Part shown: in pieces, positions 39,757 to 48,361 of the stretch
Position numbering within the stretch: the first letter of the stretch is position 1
Layout: the number at the start of each line of letters is the position of its first letter
Assembly (NCBI RefSeq): GCF_030161255.1
Contig: NZ_BSPX01000013.1
Span: 1-64,000 of the forward strand
Reading direction: 5' to 3'
Length of the DNA stretch: 64,000 bases
DNA from: Zoogloea oryzae
GTDB taxonomy: Bacteria > Pseudomonadota > Gammaproteobacteria > Burkholderiales > Rhodocyclaceae
Program-made: the position numbers and the translations under genes
The notes under the pieces: model-generated
Database searches by the model: none
Seen by the model: only the letters and a program-made list of their open reading frames with translations
What the model was told of the DNA's origin: nothing

Positions 39757-40581
39757 ATGGCTGCCACTATCAACACCAATGCGATGTCGCTGAATGCGCA
39801 ACGCAACCTTTCCACGTCCCAGGCCAGCCTGGCGACCTCGGTCCAGCGCCTGTCCTCCGGCCTGCGCGTCAATAGCGCCAAGGACGATGCTGCCGGTCTG
39901 GCGATTGCCGACCGCATGAACTCCCAGGCCAAGGGTTTCGACGTTGCGATCCGCAACGCCAACGACGGCATCTCGATGGCGCAGACCGCCGAATCGGCAA
40001 TGCAGGCCGTCACCGACAACCTGCAGCGGATGCGCGAACTGGCCGTCCAGGCTGCCAACGGCACCTACACCTCGGGTGACCAGGCCAACCTCGACACCGA
40101 ATTCCAGCAGCTGCAGTCGGAAATCCAGCGCGTCGTCGGCGGCACCACCTTCAACGGCCAGAACGTGCTGAACCTCACCTCTGCCGTGACCTTCCAGGTC
40201 GGCGCGGGCACTGCCGCCACCGACACCATCACGGTCCAGGGCAGCGCGGTCACCCTGTCCGGCGTGTCCGCCGCGGTGTCCGGCAGCGTCTCCAGCGTCG
40301 GCGCCGCGACCGCAGCGATTGCGAGCATCGACACCCAGATCAACAACCTGAACACCGCCCGCGCCACCTGGGGTGCTGTCCAGAACCGCTTCAGCTCGGT
40401 CGTGCAGACCCTGTCCGTCGCCTCCGAAAACGCGCAAGCGTCCCGCGGCCGGATCATGGATGCCGACTTCGCGAAGGAAACCGCCAACATGACCCGCGCC
40501 CAGATCCTCCAGCAGGCTGGCACCGCGATGGTCTCGCAGGCCAACAGCATGCCGAACAACGTGCTGTCCCTGCTCCAGTAA
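39757..40581 (+). CDS. fliC: Flagellin
   Basis: This 274-residue filament protein has a conserved N-terminal D0/D1 region (about 1-140) with MAATINTNAMSLNAQRNLS and SSGLRVNSAKDDAAGLAIA. The C-terminal D1/D0 region (about 190-274) has ASRGRIMDADFAKETANMT and ends NNVLSLLQ. The central variable domain is very short and rich in Ala, Ser, Thr and Val, exposing many Ser/Thr side chains that could carry O-glycans. AAGGAGA lies just before the ATG. It is placed directly downstream of the glycan operon and is followed by flaG. Confidence 0.96.
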   Translation: MAATINTNAMSLNAQRNLSTSQASLATSVQRLSSGLRVNSAKDDAAGLAIADRMNSQAKGFDVAIRNANDGISMAQTAESAMQAVTDNLQRMRELAVQAANGTYTSGDQANLDTEFQQLQSEIQRVVGGTTFNGQNVLNLTSAVTFQVGAGTAATDTITVQGSAVTLSGVSAAVSGSVSSVGAATAAIASIDTQINNLNTARATWGAVQNRFSSVVQTLSVASENAQASRGRIMDADFAKETANMTRAQILQQAGTAMVSQANSMPNNVLSLLQ

Positions 40582-40611
40582 CGCGATACAGACGTAACCC
40601 TGACGTGCGCG

Positions 40612-40628
40612 GCCGCCCACAGGGCGGC
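40612..40628 (+). terminator. Hairpin after fliC
   Basis: GCCGCCC-ACA-GGGCGGC is a perfect 7-bp GC stem 30 bases beyond the fliC stop, without a T run. It may attenuate or protect the abundant flagellin message ahead of flaG. Confidence 0.5.
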
Positions 40629-40651
40629 GGCGCCGCCAGCACAAGGGGGAG

Positions 40652-41041
40652 ATGAGCATGAGCATCCAGCCAGTCGGCACAAGCAGCGCGCAGTATGTGC
40701 CACCCGTCAATGCCTCGACGGGCGCCGGCGCCTCCCGTGCAACCGAGAACGCCGCAAGCACCGGCGCGGTTCAGGCATCCCAGAGCACCGCCCAGACCGG
40801 CAAGGTCGCGCCCCCGAGCAACGAACAACTCAACCAGGCGGTCAAGCAGATCCAGGACGTCATCAAGCAGACCGCCAACAGCCTGCAGTTCTCCATCGAC
40901 GAAGACCTGGGCGTCTCCATCGTCAAGGTGGTGGACACCGAGTCCAAAAAGCTCATCCGGCAGATTCCGTCGGAAGAGGTGCTGGCCATCGCCAAGGCGC
41001 TCGACAAATTGCAGGGGCTGCTCGTCAAACAGCAGGCCTGA
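40652..41041 (+). CDS. flaG: Flagellar protein FlaG
   Basis: This 129-residue protein has a disordered, Ala/Ser/Thr-rich N-terminal half (about 1-60). A conserved FlaG core follows (about 65-125): LQFSIDEDLGVSIVKVVDTESKKLIRQIPSEEVL, described here from residues 75 to 108, is the defining region. FlaG influences filament length in several bacteria. A second ATG six bases downstream (40658) could also be used. It lies between fliC and fliD, as in many betaproteobacteria. Confidence 0.9.
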   Translation: MSMSIQPVGTSSAQYVPPVNASTGAGASRATENAASTGAVQASQSTAQTGKVAPPSNEQLNQAVKQIQDVIKQTANSLQFSIDEDLGVSIVKVVDTESKKLIRQIPSEEVLAIAKALDKLQGLLVKQQA

Positions 41042-41085
41042 TCCGGACACCCCAAGCCGCCAGACCCTCCCCTGGCGCAGATTTG

Positions 41086-41113
41086 ATCCCACCCTCGAGG
41101 TGGGATTTTTTTT
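41086..41113 (+). terminator. Rho-independent terminator after flaG
   Basis: ATCCCACC and GGTGGGAT form a perfect 8-bp stem with a 5-base loop, followed by eight T residues (41106-41113). This is the clearest intrinsic terminator in the flagellar block and separates fliC-flaG from fliD. Confidence 0.9.
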
Positions 41114-41181
41114 GCCACAACATGCCGGACAGCTGAACCTGGCACGACTAATGCATTCCAACTGACAACACGCGACCACAC

Positions 41182-41208
41182 TCAAGTTTTCCGGGGTGCG
41201 GTCGTAAT
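41182..41208 (+). promoter_or_regulatory. Candidate sigma-28 promoter of fliD
   Basis: TCAAGTTT is an excellent FliA -35 element. After 11 bases the -10 region GTCGTAAT matches only in part. Position, just behind a strong terminator and 38 bases before fliD, supports it. Confidence 0.5.
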
Positions 41209-41246
41209 TTCCGTCAATCGCTTCACCGCACCACAAGGGGTCCATC

Positions 41247-42641
41247 ATGGCCACAATCTCATCAGCTGGAGTCGGCTCGGGAATCAACGTCGAATCGCTC
41301 GTCAGTTCGCTGATGTCTGTTGAAAAACAGCCCCTTACGAAACTCCAGTCGCGCCAGAGCAGCTACGAATCGAAGATCTCCGCCCTCGGCACGCTCAAGA
41401 GCGCGCTGTCCACCCTGCAGACCGCCGCCAAGGCCCTGACACCGGCAACCGGCAGCACGGCAACGGCATCTTTGTCCGCCTATAAGGCAACTCTTGCCGA
41501 TTCGACCATCGCAACGGCAACAACGACCAGCTCGGCGGTTGCCGGCAGCTACTCCCTCGAAGTCACCGCCCTGGCCACCAGCCAGCGCTACGCGCTGGGC
41601 AAGACCTTCGCCGCCGGCGACACGGCGCTCGATTTCGGCACCGACAGCAGCCGCACGCTCACCTTCACCAAGGGCAGCACGACCACCACCGTCACCCTGG
41701 AAAGCAGCCAGAACACCCTGGCGGCCGTGCGCGACGCCATCAACAAGGCCGAGCCCGGCGTGAGCGCCTCCATCGTCACCGACACCAGCGGCAAGCAGAA
41801 CCTGCTGCTCACCGCCACGTCCGGCGGCACCGCCAACGCGGTGACCATCGGCGGCACCGCCACCTTCATCGACGCTGCCGCACCGGGCTCGCCGATCGCC
41901 GCCTCCAGCGCCTTCAACCAGACCCTCGCCGCCAGCGACGCGGCGGTGAAGATCCAGGGCGTGTCGATCGCCACCAGCGGCAACTCGATCACCAACGCCA
42001 TTGACGGGGTGAACCTCGAGCTCACCAAGACCGGCACCACCACCCTCTCCGTCACCCGCGACAACACCGACCTGAAGAGCAAGCTCGACACCTTCATCAA
42101 CGCCTACAACAGCCTCAACACCTCGCTGAAAAACCTGGGCGCCTACAACGCCAGCACCAAGACGGCGGCCGTGCTCAACGGCGACTCGACCCTGCGCAGC
42201 ATCCAGTCCCAGGTGCGCAACACCATCGGCAGCGTTCCCGCTTCGCTCAGCGGCGCCACCTTCAAGACCCTCAGCGACATCGGCATCGCCTTTCAGACCG
42301 ACGGCAGCCTGAAGATCGACAGCGCCAAGTTCGACAAGGCGGCCAGCGCCAACTTTTCGGCCACCGCCGCAGTGATCGGCGCCTTCGGCAGCACGATGAA
42401 GACGACCACCACCAACCTGCTCGCCAGCAACGGGGTGATCGCCAGCCGCACCGACGGCCTGAACAGCAGCATCAAATCCATGGGCAATCAGATCGACGCC
42501 TTCGAGACGCGCCTGACCATGATCGAAAAGACCTACCGCGCCAAGTTCACCGCGCTCGACACCAGCATGACCAGCATGACGACCACCAGCAGTTACCTGT
42601 CACAGCAGTTGAGCCTTCTCAGCAGCATGGCCAGCAACTAA
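41247..42641 (+). CDS. fliD: Flagellar filament cap protein FliD
   Basis: This 464-residue protein has a conserved N-terminal FliD_N region (about 1-100; SSAGVGSGINVESLVSSLM, KLQSRQSSYESKISALG). A long Ser/Thr/Ala-rich middle part follows, then the C-terminal coiled-coil FliD_C (about 225-450; TFINAYNSLNTSLKNLG, YRAKFTALDTSMTSM). It caps the growing filament and promotes flagellin folding. Length is normal. It starts a fliD-fliS-fliT-fliK-like-flhB-like unit. Confidence 0.95.
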   Translation: MATISSAGVGSGINVESLVSSLMSVEKQPLTKLQSRQSSYESKISALGTLKSALSTLQTAAKALTPATGSTATASLSAYKATLADSTIATATTTSSAVAGSYSLEVTALATSQRYALGKTFAAGDTALDFGTDSSRTLTFTKGSTTTTVTLESSQNTLAAVRDAINKAEPGVSASIVTDTSGKQNLLLTATSGGTANAVTIGGTATFIDAAAPGSPIAASSAFNQTLAASDAAVKIQGVSIATSGNSITNAIDGVNLELTKTGTTTLSVTRDNTDLKSKLDTFINAYNSLNTSLKNLGAYNASTKTAAVLNGDSTLRSIQSQVRNTIGSVPASLSGATFKTLSDIGIAFQTDGSLKIDSAKFDKAASANFSATAAVIGAFGSTMKTTTTNLLASNGVIASRTDGLNSSIKSMGNQIDAFETRLTMIEKTYRAKFTALDTSMTSMTTTSSYLSQQLSLLSSMASN

Positions 42642-42662
42642 CCCCGACCGGAGAGCAACTAC

Positions 42663-43076
42663 ATGTCGTTTGGACTCGCGGCCCGTCGCGGCGCTGCTGC
42701 CTACAGCGCAGTAGGCGTCGAAACCGGCGTTTCCACCGCCGACCCCCACAAGTTGATCCTCATGCTTTTCGACGGCGCCATCCTGCAGGTCGGGACGGCC
42801 GCCATCGCCCTCGAGAACAAGGACGTCCCCGGCAAGGGCACGGCGATCTCGAAGGCCATCGAAATCATCCTGAACGGACTCAAGGTCAGTCTCGACTACG
42901 AGGCCGGCGGCGAACTCGCCCAGCGCCTCGCTTCCCTCTACGACTACATGACGCAGCGACTTCTCTACGCTAACCTGCACAACAGCCGGCCCGCGATGGA
43001 CGAAGTCACTCAACTGCTCACCGAACTGAAAGACGCCTGGGCCGCCATCGGCAATTCCGACCAGGCAGACCGTTAG
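42663..43076 (+). CDS. fliS: Flagellar export chaperone FliS
   Basis: This 137-residue helical protein has the FliS motif YSAVGVETGVSTADPHKLILMLFDGAI (described from residue 14 to 40) and a C-terminal region with DYMTQRLLYANLHN. FliS binds the C-terminus of flagellin in the cytoplasm to stop premature polymerisation and delivers it to the export gate. The start is 21 bp after fliD, with GGAGA upstream. Confidence 0.94.
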   Translation: MSFGLAARRGAAAYSAVGVETGVSTADPHKLILMLFDGAILQVGTAAIALENKDVPGKGTAISKAIEIILNGLKVSLDYEAGGELAQRLASLYDYMTQRLLYANLHNSRPAMDEVTQLLTELKDAWAAIGNSDQADR

Positions 43077-43094
43077 ATTGCCGGAGACATCTTC

Positions 43095-43442
43095 ATGAGT
43101 TCCCTCGCCCTCCTGGAACAGATGAGCAACTACTCCACCGAAATGGTGGATGCGGCGCGCGCCAACGACTGGGATCGCCTGACGCGCCTTGAAAAGCAGG
43201 TCGCCTCCCTGCGCGACCGCATCGGCGTCGAAGAGGCCCTGGCCTTTCCGAGCCGCCCCCGACGCATGTCCGAAGACGAGCGCGCCCGCAAGATCGCCCT
43301 GATCCGGCGCATCCTCGACGACGACAAGGAAGTCCGCGTCCACACCGAGCCGTGGATGGACAGCGTCCGCCAGATGCTCTCCGGCGGCGTGCGCGAACGC
43401 AATCTGCGCAACGCCTACGGCGACAACGACGGCGACGCCTGA
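43095..43442 (+). CDS. fliT: Flagellar protein FliT
   Basis: This 115-residue helical protein opens with LLEQMSNYSTEMVDAARANDW (given as residues 6-26; the Trp is typical of FliT). Charged helices follow (LTRLEKQVASLRDRIGVEEA), and an acidic tail ends DNDGDA. FliT is the export chaperone for FliD and, in enterics, an anti-FlhDC factor. It follows fliS by 18 bp in the usual order. Confidence 0.85.
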   Translation: MSSLALLEQMSNYSTEMVDAARANDWDRLTRLEKQVASLRDRIGVEEALAFPSRPRRMSEDERARKIALIRRILDDDKEVRVHTEPWMDSVRQMLSGGVRERNLRNAYGDNDGDA

Positions 43443-43471
43443 TCCAGTGCGGGCGGGCTGACGAGGCCGTC

Positions 43472-44548
43472 ATGATTCCCGGCGATCTCGCAGCCCGCCT
43501 CCGGATGCTCACCGAGGCCAGTTTCTTTCAGGGCGAACCCACCGTCGCCCCCCTGGCCCGCGTCAAGGGCATCTCGAACCACCTCCCCGATTTCACCCCT
43601 GGTCAGCGCATCGTCGCCAACCTCCAGGCCACCAGCGCCGATAACACCTTCCTCGCCCGGGTCGACGGGCGCGAAGTCACCCTGGCCCTGCCCCAGTCCG
43701 TCAAGGCCGGCGACACCCTCGAGCTGGTCGTCAGCCACGTCACGCCCCGGGCCGTCTTCGCCACCCTCGCCCAGCCGACACCCGACGCCGCAGCCGCCGC
43801 CAGCCGCCCGGCCCTCAGCCAGGCCGGCAAGCTGATCAGCTTTCTCCTCACCGGCCAGCCCGCCCCCGAAACCGCCAGCCTCGCCGGTGGCGAACCCCTG
43901 CTCGCATCGCCGCCCACCGCCGGCACCGGCGCCGCCCAGCTCGCCGCCAGACTCGGCAACGCGGTCAGCCAGAGCGGGCTGTTCTACGAATCCCACCAGG
44001 CCCGCTGGCTCTCCGGGCAGATCGACACCGCCAGCCTGAAGCAGGAGCCCCAGGGCCGCCTCACCGCAACCCAGGCCAGCGCTTCGGCTGCGACCACCAG
44101 CACCGGCAACGCGGCATCGGCCGACACCTCCGCTGCTGCCACCTTGCGCCCCGCCGCCGACAGCCCGTCGCCCATCCCCGAACGCCTGCTGCCGCTGGTC
44201 CATCAGCAACTCGACGCCATCGCCACCCAGCACATGGTGTGGCAGGGCCAGGTGTGGCCCGGGCAGATGATGGAATGGGAGATCGAAGACCCGGAGCAGG
44301 ATCGCGCCGCAGCCGAAGAAGGCGCCGAGCCCTACTGGAACACCACCCTGCGCCTCACCCTGCCGGGTCTGGGCGGCGTCGAGGCCCGCCTCCACCTCAC
44401 CCCGGCCGGCGTGGCCATGCGCCTGATCACCGACAGCGACACCACTCGCGACGCCCTCGACGCCGGCCAGCAGCGCCTGGCCGACGCCCTTGCCGCGGCC
44501 AACGTGCCCCTCACCGGCCTCGTCGCCGAGCGCCGGAGCACCCCGTGA
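43472..44548 (+). CDS. FliK-like hook-length control family protein
   Basis: This 358-residue protein has an N-terminal half with an OB-like segment (about 35-85; GQRIVANLQATSADNTFLARV). A low-complexity Ala/Ser/Thr linker (about 195-235) follows, then a C-terminal FliK-type domain (about 265-350) with TLRLTLPGLGGVEARLHLTP. FliK measures hook length and triggers the FlhB switch. The gene lies away from the main hook cluster and is coupled to an FlhB-like gene, as in many proteobacteria with a second FliK/FlhB-C pair. The ATG at 43472 follows a GAGG site. Confidence 0.75.
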   Translation: MIPGDLAARLRMLTEASFFQGEPTVAPLARVKGISNHLPDFTPGQRIVANLQATSADNTFLARVDGREVTLALPQSVKAGDTLELVVSHVTPRAVFATLAQPTPDAAAAASRPALSQAGKLISFLLTGQPAPETASLAGGEPLLASPPTAGTGAAQLAARLGNAVSQSGLFYESHQARWLSGQIDTASLKQEPQGRLTATQASASAATTSTGNAASADTSAAATLRPAADSPSPIPERLLPLVHQQLDAIATQHMVWQGQVWPGQMMEWEIEDPEQDRAAAEEGAEPYWNTTLRLTLPGLGGVEARLHLTPAGVAMRLITDSDTTRDALDAGQQRLADALAAANVPLTGLVAERRSTP

Positions 44549-44847
44549 ACCGCCCCGAGCACCCCGGCGAGCAGCGTGCCGAGGCGGTCGCCCTCGCCTA
44601 CACCGCCGGGCAGTCCGCCCCGACCGTGGTGGCCAAGGGCCGCGGCCTGATCGCCGCCGAAATCATCAACCGGGCCAAGGATGCCGGGGTGTACGTCCAC
44701 GAATCCCCCGAACTGGTCGCCCTGCTCATGCAGGTGGACCTGGACGCCCGGATTCCCCCCGAACTCTACGTGGCTGTGGCCGAACTGCTCGCCTGGCTGT
44801 ACGCCATCGAGAACGGCCAATCCGACAACCGACCACCGCCCAAATGA
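44545..44847 (+). CDS. FlhB C-terminal-domain-like protein (EscU/YscU/HrcU family)
   Basis: This 100-residue cytoplasmic protein starts at GTG overlapping the fliK-like stop (GTGA). APTVVAKGRGLIAAEIINRA and IPPELYVAVAELLAWLYAIE match the C-terminal export-switch domain of FlhB. The membrane part and the NPTH autocleavage loop are absent, so it represents only the downstream half of a cleaved FlhB. Such stand-alone proteins can partly replace FlhB-C in substrate switching. The genuine flhB must lie elsewhere. Confidence 0.8.
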   Translation: MNRPEHPGEQRAEAVALAYTAGQSAPTVVAKGRGLIAAEIINRAKDAGVYVHESPELVALLMQVDLDARIPPELYVAVAELLAWLYAIENGQSDNRPPPK

Positions 44848-44849
44848 CA

Positions 44850-44870
44850 ACGGCCCCGAAACGGGGCCGT
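44850..44870. terminator. Bidirectional hairpin between flhB-like gene and yggX
   Basis: ACGGCCCCG-AAA-CGGGGCCGT is a perfect 9-bp stem between two convergent genes. There is no long T run on either side. Confidence 0.65.
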
Positions 44871-44914
44871 CGATGACACTGCCGCCAGCCCCTGGGCCGG
44901 CCGGCAAGCGATGC

Positions 44915-45187
44915 TTACTGCTGGGGCGGAACGTAGCCGCTCACCTGATCTGCGCCGCCGCCGAAGAAGTAGCGCTCCATCTGCTCGGCCAGATACTTGC
45001 GGGCCCGGGCATCCATCAGGTTGAGACGGTTTTCGTTGATCAGCATCGTCTGATGCCGCACCCACTGCTGCCAGCCTTCCTTCGAGACGTTCTCGAAGAC
45101 GCGCTTGCCGAGTTCGCCGGGAAGCGGCGGGAGATCCAGACCTTCAGCCTCGCGGCCGAGCTTCACACAATTGACCATCCGTGCCAT
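44915..45187 (-). CDS. yggX: Fe(2+)-trafficking protein YggX
   Basis: This 90-residue protein matches YggX across its length: MARMVNCVKLGREAEGL at the start with Cys7, then LPPLPGELGKRVFENVSKEGW and ARKYLAEQMERYFFG. It protects iron-sulfur enzymes from oxidants and moves iron in the cytoplasm. In many genomes it follows argA or mutY; here a diguanylate cyclase gene lies between it and argA on the same strand. Confidence 0.94.
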   Translation of the reverse strand: MARMVNCVKLGREAEGLDLPPLPGELGKRVFENVSKEGWQQWVRHQTMLINENRLNLMDARARKYLAEQMERYFFGGGADQVSGYVPPQQ

Positions 45188-45284
45188 GTTTCACCTCATG
45201 AGTTGGGGATGCCGGCGCGGTTTCACCCTCGCCGGCAGGTGCCGTGATTATAGGTCAGCCCGGCCCCGGGGCGATCGCGCCGCA

Positions 45285-46937
45285 TCACGCCACGGTTTCA
45301 CCGACGGACTCCCGGGCAAACTCCCAGCAGTTGCCGCCCAGCGCCTTGGCCACGTACATCGCCCGGTCTGCTGCGCCGATCAGGCTTTCGGGGTTGTCCC
45401 CGTCCCGGGCGCTGAGGGCGATGCCGATGCTCGCGGTGACGCCGGCCGGCTGATTGTTGAAATTGAAGCTCATGCCGGCGATGCACGCGCACAGGCGCCG
45501 GGCGAGCTCCGAGAGCTCGCTGGCCGAGGCCGACGGCACGAGGATCGCGAACTCGTCGCCCCCGAGCCGGAAGAACATCTCGTTGCGCCGGACCACGGAC
45601 CCCAGCTCGCTCGCCAGATCCACCAGCACCTCATCACCGGCCTGATGGCCGAAGCGGTCGTTCACCGGCTTGAAGCCGTCCAGGTCGATCGCCAGCAGGC
45701 CCACGCACTCCCGATGGCGGCTGCTGTCGGCCAGCATCCGCGCCAGCTCTTCATGGAAGCGCCGACGGTTGTAGAGGTTGGTGAGGGGATCGCGCTCGGC
45801 CATGTGCAGCAGCTGACGAGCCACGCGGCGCTGCTCGGTGACATCCTCGAACACCCAGATCCGCCCGAGCGAGCGCCCGCCGTCCGGCCCCGGCACGACC
45901 CGCGAGAAGTCGGTGACGACCCGCCCGTCGCTGAACAGGATCTCGTAGGGTTCGCTGGGCATGCGGTGGCTCAGCACGTGATTGACGTGCTCCATGAACG
46001 CCACCGGATCGGCCACGAACTGCAGCACATGCTGCTGGAGCACCACGTCGCGTACGCCCACGAAGCCGTCGCCGTCGTTCATCCGCCAGATTTCGTAGAG
46101 GGCGCGGTTGCAATAGACCACCCGCCGATCGGTGTCCATGAACAGGATGCCCATCCGCACCACGTCGAGCAGGGCCGACAGGCGCGAACGCTCTTCGTTG
46201 CTGCGGCGCAGATAGTGTTCGGAAAGCGCCTGGGCGCGGCGCAGGGCAGCCACGGTTTCGAGGAGCTTGAACTCCGCCTCCTTGCGCGCCTGCACGTCGC
46301 TCATCGTGACCCGCAGCCCGAGGAGCAGGCCCTCGCCGTCGCGGATCGGCTGCCAGTGACAGCTGATCCACTGCACGCCGCGATTGCCGCTGATGAGCCG
46401 GAGCTCGAACTCGCTGATCTGCTCGTCGGCCAGCGCCCGGCGGATCTGGTCCCGGCAGTAGCTCCGGTCGCGCTCATAGACCACCAGATCGACGAAATCT
46501 CCGGCCAGCACCTCGGCGGCGGATCGCCCGGTGTAGCGCTCGATGACCTGGCTCACCCAGAAGAAGCGCCCCTCCCGATCGACCCAGCCTTCGAGATTCA
46601 GGCCGTCCGCCACCGCCCGCTGGAAATGCCGGCTGATGCCCTCCGCCGGCAGCGGCGCGAGCAGCGCCCCCGCAGTGGGCTGCACCACCGGCGCGGCCCG
46701 AAGGGCGGCAAGTTCGGCCTCGCAGGCGGCAAGCCGGCGACGCAGGAGCATCAGGTAGATGCCACCGCCCGTCCCGAGCATGGCCGCAAGGCCGGCGCAG
46801 ATGGTCACGACCGGCGAGGCGAATGCCTCGGGCAGGGCCGCCCAGGCTGGTGCGGCCGGCAGCGCGAGGGCCAGGCCAACGCCAGCCAGCTGGCGGATGC
46901 GGAACGGAAAAACCAGGCGAAGGAGTCGGAAACTCAC
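45285..46937 (-). CDS. Membrane-anchored PAS-GGDEF diguanylate cyclase
   Basis: This 550-residue protein starts at GTG. An N-terminal hydrophobic stretch (about 16-34, possibly a signal peptide) precedes a membrane helix at about 42-64 (VVTICAGLAAMLGTGGGIYLML). Two PAS domains follow (about 110-235 and 255-375), then a GGDEF domain (about 385-545) with an intact FRLGGDEFAIL active site and ERDPLTNLYNRR at its start. It should make cyclic di-GMP. The inhibitory RxxD motif is not clear at the usual place. The sensed signal is unknown. Confidence 0.87.
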   Translation of the reverse strand: MSFRLLRLVFPFRIRQLAGVGLALALPAAPAWAALPEAFASPVVTICAGLAAMLGTGGGIYLMLLRRRLAACEAELAALRAAPVVQPTAGALLAPLPAEGISRHFQRAVADGLNLEGWVDREGRFFWVSQVIERYTGRSAAEVLAGDFVDLVVYERDRSYCRDQIRRALADEQISEFELRLISGNRGVQWISCHWQPIRDGEGLLLGLRVTMSDVQARKEAEFKLLETVAALRRAQALSEHYLRRSNEERSRLSALLDVVRMGILFMDTDRRVVYCNRALYEIWRMNDGDGFVGVRDVVLQQHVLQFVADPVAFMEHVNHVLSHRMPSEPYEILFSDGRVVTDFSRVVPGPDGGRSLGRIWVFEDVTEQRRVARQLLHMAERDPLTNLYNRRRFHEELARMLADSSRHRECVGLLAIDLDGFKPVNDRFGHQAGDEVLVDLASELGSVVRRNEMFFRLGGDEFAILVPSASASELSELARRLCACIAGMSFNFNNQPAGVTASIGIALSARDGDNPESLIGAADRAMYVAKALGGNCWEFARESVGETVA

Positions 46938-46962
46938 ACAGTCACTTTCGCGGCAATGCCGC

Positions 46963-48324
46963 TCACAGCGTTTTCATGAAAACCTTGGAACGGCGGCTCA
47001 CGTCGTACATCTCGCGCTTCTGCCGCGGCAGATCCTCGGGCGGCGCCTGCCGGAAACCCCGCTCCCGGAACCAGTCGGAGGTGCGGGTGGTGAGCACGAA
47101 CAGCCGCTCGACCCCGATCGCCCGCGCGCGGGACTCCATGCGCTTGAGCAGCATCTCGCCCAGCCCAGCCCGGCGGTGCTCCGGCACCACGGCCACACAG
47201 GCCATCTCGGCGGCACGCTCGTCGATGAAGGGGTACAGCGCCGCGCAGCCCACCAGCACGCCGTCGTATTCGACGACGGTGAAGCGTTCGATCTCGGCTT
47301 CCAGGCGCTCGCGGCTGCGTCGCACCAGGGTGCCGTCGGCTTCCATCGGGGCGATGACCGCGCCCAGCGCGCCCACGTCCTCGATGGTCGCCTCGCGCAG
47401 GCGGAACAGCGGATCACGGGTCAGCACCGTGCCCACGCCCAGCGGGGTGAAGAATTCGAGCAGCAGGCCGCCGTCCTTGTCCCGGTCGATCAGGTGGGCA
47501 CGGCCGACGCCCTGGCGCACCGCGCGGATCGCGCAGGGCAGATACAGATCCAGGTCTTCGGTCATCCCCTCGCCGGCCTTCAGCATGGCCTCGGCGTCGT
47601 CGGCGGTGATCGCCTCGATGAGCCCACCCTTCGCGTCCAGCAGGCCCGGCGCGTCGCACAGGTAGATCAGCTTCTCGGCCTTCAGGGCGATGGCGACCGC
47701 TTCGGCCACCGCCTCCATGCTCATGTTGAAGAGCTCGCCCGCCGGCGACACGCCGAGGGACGACATCAGCACAACGTTCTGCTGATCCAGGTCGGCAGCG
47801 ATTTCCTCGGCGATCACCTTGCGCACCGCGCCGGTGAAGCCGTAATCGACCCCATCCACCACGCCCACCGGCTTGGCGGTGACGAAGTTGCCGCCGGTCA
47901 CGCGCATGTAGCTGCCAGCCATCGGGGTGTTGGGCAGGCCCTGGGAGAGCAGCGCCTCGACTTCGATGCGGGTCACCGCCACGGCCGCCTTGACGCATTC
48001 GAGGGCGTCAGCGTCGGTGACGCGCAGACCGTTGTGGTAGCGCGGCGTGAGGCCGCGACGGGCCATCTCGGCCTCGATCTGCGGACGCGCGCCGTGCACC
48101 AGCACCAGGCGCACGCCCAGCGCGGCCAGCAGGTTGCAGTCGTAGGCGAGCTTCTCGGCGAGCTGGCCGGCGGCCACCTCACCGCCAAAGCCCAGCACGA
48201 AGGTCTTGCCTCGGAAGGCATGGATGAAGGGCGCAGCCGCCCGCACCCAGGCGACGAAGCGCTGGGAAAGATCATTGGGCGCGAGCGCCGGCGAGTTGTC
48301 GGGTGAGTTCACGGGATGTTCCAC
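46963..48324 (-). CDS. argA: Amino-acid N-acetyltransferase (N-acetylglutamate synthase)
   Basis: This 453-residue ArgA has an N-terminal amino-acid kinase-like domain (about 25-290; LGFGGEVAAGQ, VLVHGARPQIE) that binds arginine for feedback inhibition. A C-terminal GNAT domain (about 305-445) has acetyl-CoA site VPEHRRAGLGEMLLKR. It catalyses the first step of arginine synthesis. The start is a GTG with AAGG nearby; a GTG 12 bases inside is possible. It lies upstream of the diguanylate cyclase by 25 bp on the same strand. Confidence 0.94.
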   Translation of the reverse strand: MEHPVNSPDNSPALAPNDLSQRFVAWVRAAAPFIHAFRGKTFVLGFGGEVAAGQLAEKLAYDCNLLAALGVRLVLVHGARPQIEAEMARRGLTPRYHNGLRVTDADALECVKAAVAVTRIEVEALLSQGLPNTPMAGSYMRVTGGNFVTAKPVGVVDGVDYGFTGAVRKVIAEEIAADLDQQNVVLMSSLGVSPAGELFNMSMEAVAEAVAIALKAEKLIYLCDAPGLLDAKGGLIEAITADDAEAMLKAGEGMTEDLDLYLPCAIRAVRQGVGRAHLIDRDKDGGLLLEFFTPLGVGTVLTRDPLFRLREATIEDVGALGAVIAPMEADGTLVRRSRERLEAEIERFTVVEYDGVLVGCAALYPFIDERAAEMACVAVVPEHRRAGLGEMLLKRMESRARAIGVERLFVLTTRTSDWFRERGFRQAPPEDLPRQKREMYDVSRRSKVFMKTL

Positions 48325-48361
48325 AGCCTTGGGGAGTGATCGGGCAATCCGCTTGTCCAGG

